6,247 bases of DNA from Candidatus Bathyarchaeota archaeon (lineage in GTDB: Archaea > Thermoproteota > Bathyarchaeia > TCS64). Below are positions 5,644-6,247 of this stretch, piece by piece (the first letter of the stretch is position 1; every line of letters begins with the position of its first letter). Under the pieces are notes generated by a model. That model was given only the letters and a program-made list of their open reading frames with translations, searched no databases and was not told the DNA's origin. The stretch spans positions 1-6,247 of the forward strand of contig CALGBN010000501.1 in NCBI GenBank assembly GCA_937877765.1. The letters run 5' to 3'. Both the position numbers and the translations under genes were made by a program.

Positions 5644-6247
5644 TTATCTCCAGTGCTCCCTGATATAATCAGAGGCCTCACTGATGGCGAAAGGACGCGA
5701 GTTATTCCCAGTACGCACAAAGAACTCCTGTTTATCACCATTATTCAAGAAAGCCGGCTTAGGACAAGACTGGATATTTACCTGACAAAGGTCTTTGCCA
5801 AGCACGTTATGGAACCTGACGCTGATGTATTGAAGATAATAGTTGCCTATACAGTTTGAGACCAGCCCCAGTAGATGGTTCTCGAACCCATCCTGATTCT
5901 GGTTACGTATAACCCGGTAATCATTCTCGATCCCAACAACATCCTTCTCATCAGACAACCCGATAAGCAAAGTACCGCCCTCAGCGTTCAGGAAAGCACA
6001 GATAGTCTTCAACACCACCTTCTCAAGACACTGATTCACTTGCTTCGTATTGTAATCATACCTGAGACTGGACTTGAACTCAAGATGCTGGCCCTCTGAG
6101 AGATTAAGCAACTCAAAGATATCATCACTTACACCGCTATTCCGGTTCTTCAAACTCTCAACCAACTCAGGGTGCCTGTTCGCGATATCAGTAAGACTCA
6201 CAATCCCAGCTATCGAACCACCCTCAACCACCGCCAGCTTCTTGATC
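5644..6247 (-). CDS. CBS domain - AlbA_2 (Schlafen-type) fusion protein, C-terminal part (5' end outside window)
   Basis: The frame stays open to the right edge, so the GTG at 6231 is an internal Val codon. Numbering the 200 visible residues from the edge, KKLAVVEGGSIAGIVSLTD (2-20) is the end of a CBS domain, a module that usually binds adenine nucleotides as a regulatory sensor. After a linker (28-48) comes an AlbA_2/Schlafen-type domain (about 50-165): LEFKSS (55-60), AFLNAEGGTLLIGLSDE (84-100), VVGIENDY (103-110), then the family's C-terminal end with FFVRTGNNSRPF (175-186) and YIREHW (194-199). AlbA_2 proteins bind nucleic acid, and some Schlafens are RNases; Glu51, Glu56 and Asp99 could correspond to the E-x4-E...D carboxylates of active Schlafens. 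It ends 70 nt before the transglutaminase start on the same strand, with no strong terminator, but the gap holds a promoter-like motif, so the two need not be co-regulated. Domain identity is firm; function is unknown. Confidence 0.9.
   Translation of the reverse strand, partial: IKKLAVVEGGSIAGIVSLTDIANRHPELVESLKNRNSGVSDDIFELLNLSEGQHLEFKSSLRYDYNTKQVNQCLEKVVLKTICAFLNAEGGTLLIGLSDEKDVVGIENDYRVIRNQNQDGFENHLLGLVSNCIGNYYLQYISVRFHNVLGKDLCQVNIQSCPKPAFLNNGDKQEFFVRTGNNSRPFAISEASDYIREHWR

Noticed and set aside
5638..5645. AACCGGTT palindrome followed by TTC on the - strand, as a terminator of the AlbA_2 gene
   Set aside because: A 4-bp stem without a loop and only four T in a row is too weak for either an intrinsic hairpin or an archaeal oligo-T terminator.
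5653..6099. Two + strand open frames opposite the AlbA_2 gene
   Set aside because: Both are fully antisense to conserved AlbA_2 coding sequence and show no domain.
6229..6231. GTG as the true start of the AlbA_2 gene
   Set aside because: The frame continues to the edge and the preceding residues (KKLAV) belong to the same CBS strand, so the gene begins outside the window.

Overview
The window reads as a piece of a mid-GC archaeal chromosome. No rRNA or tRNA is present to fix the lineage. The archaeal call rests on three things. A BRE/TATA-like promoter sits about 35 nt before the start of the large gene, which would give an almost leaderless mRNA. The downstream gene, by contrast, has a strong Shine-Dalgarno. 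The large surface protein combines transglutaminase, Ig-like and DUF4129-like domains and carries many N-glycosylation sequons. A Bathyarchaeia-, Thorarchaeia- or similar TACK/Asgard-type genome is a reasonable guess, but only a guess.

Layout from left to right: (1) the 3' part of a YtcJ-like metal-dependent amidohydrolase on the + strand, cut by the left edge (3-653). (2) A 395-aa polytopic membrane protein of unknown family on the - strand (650-1837), whose stop overlaps the amidohydrolase stop within the palindrome TTAA. (3) A 1250-aa surface protein on the - strand (1821-5573), with two tandem transglutaminase-like modules, several Ig-like domains, a transmembrane helix and a cytosolic tail ending in a DUF4129-like domain. 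It overlaps gene 2 by 17 nt. (4) A 70-nt gap (5574-5643) holding the probable promoter. (5) The 3' part of a CBS-AlbA_2 (Schlafen-type) fusion on the - strand, cut by the right edge (5644-6247). Coding density is nearly total and no gene-free stretch exceeds 70 nt.

Genes 3 and 2 form a convincing two-gene operon: the second start lies inside the end of the first gene behind a GGAGG motif. Their parts resemble a bacterial TgpA-type transglutaminase (membrane bundle, external transglutaminase, C-terminal DUF4129) split over two polypeptides, with the catalytic module duplicated. The two catalytic triads have identical internal spacing (Cys-41-His-16-Asp) and are offset by exactly 294 residues. 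This suggests a cell-surface enzyme acting on or cross-linking envelope proteins, with a membrane partner; substrate and reaction direction cannot be read from the sequence. The CBS-AlbA_2 gene and the amidohydrolase look like unrelated neighbours.
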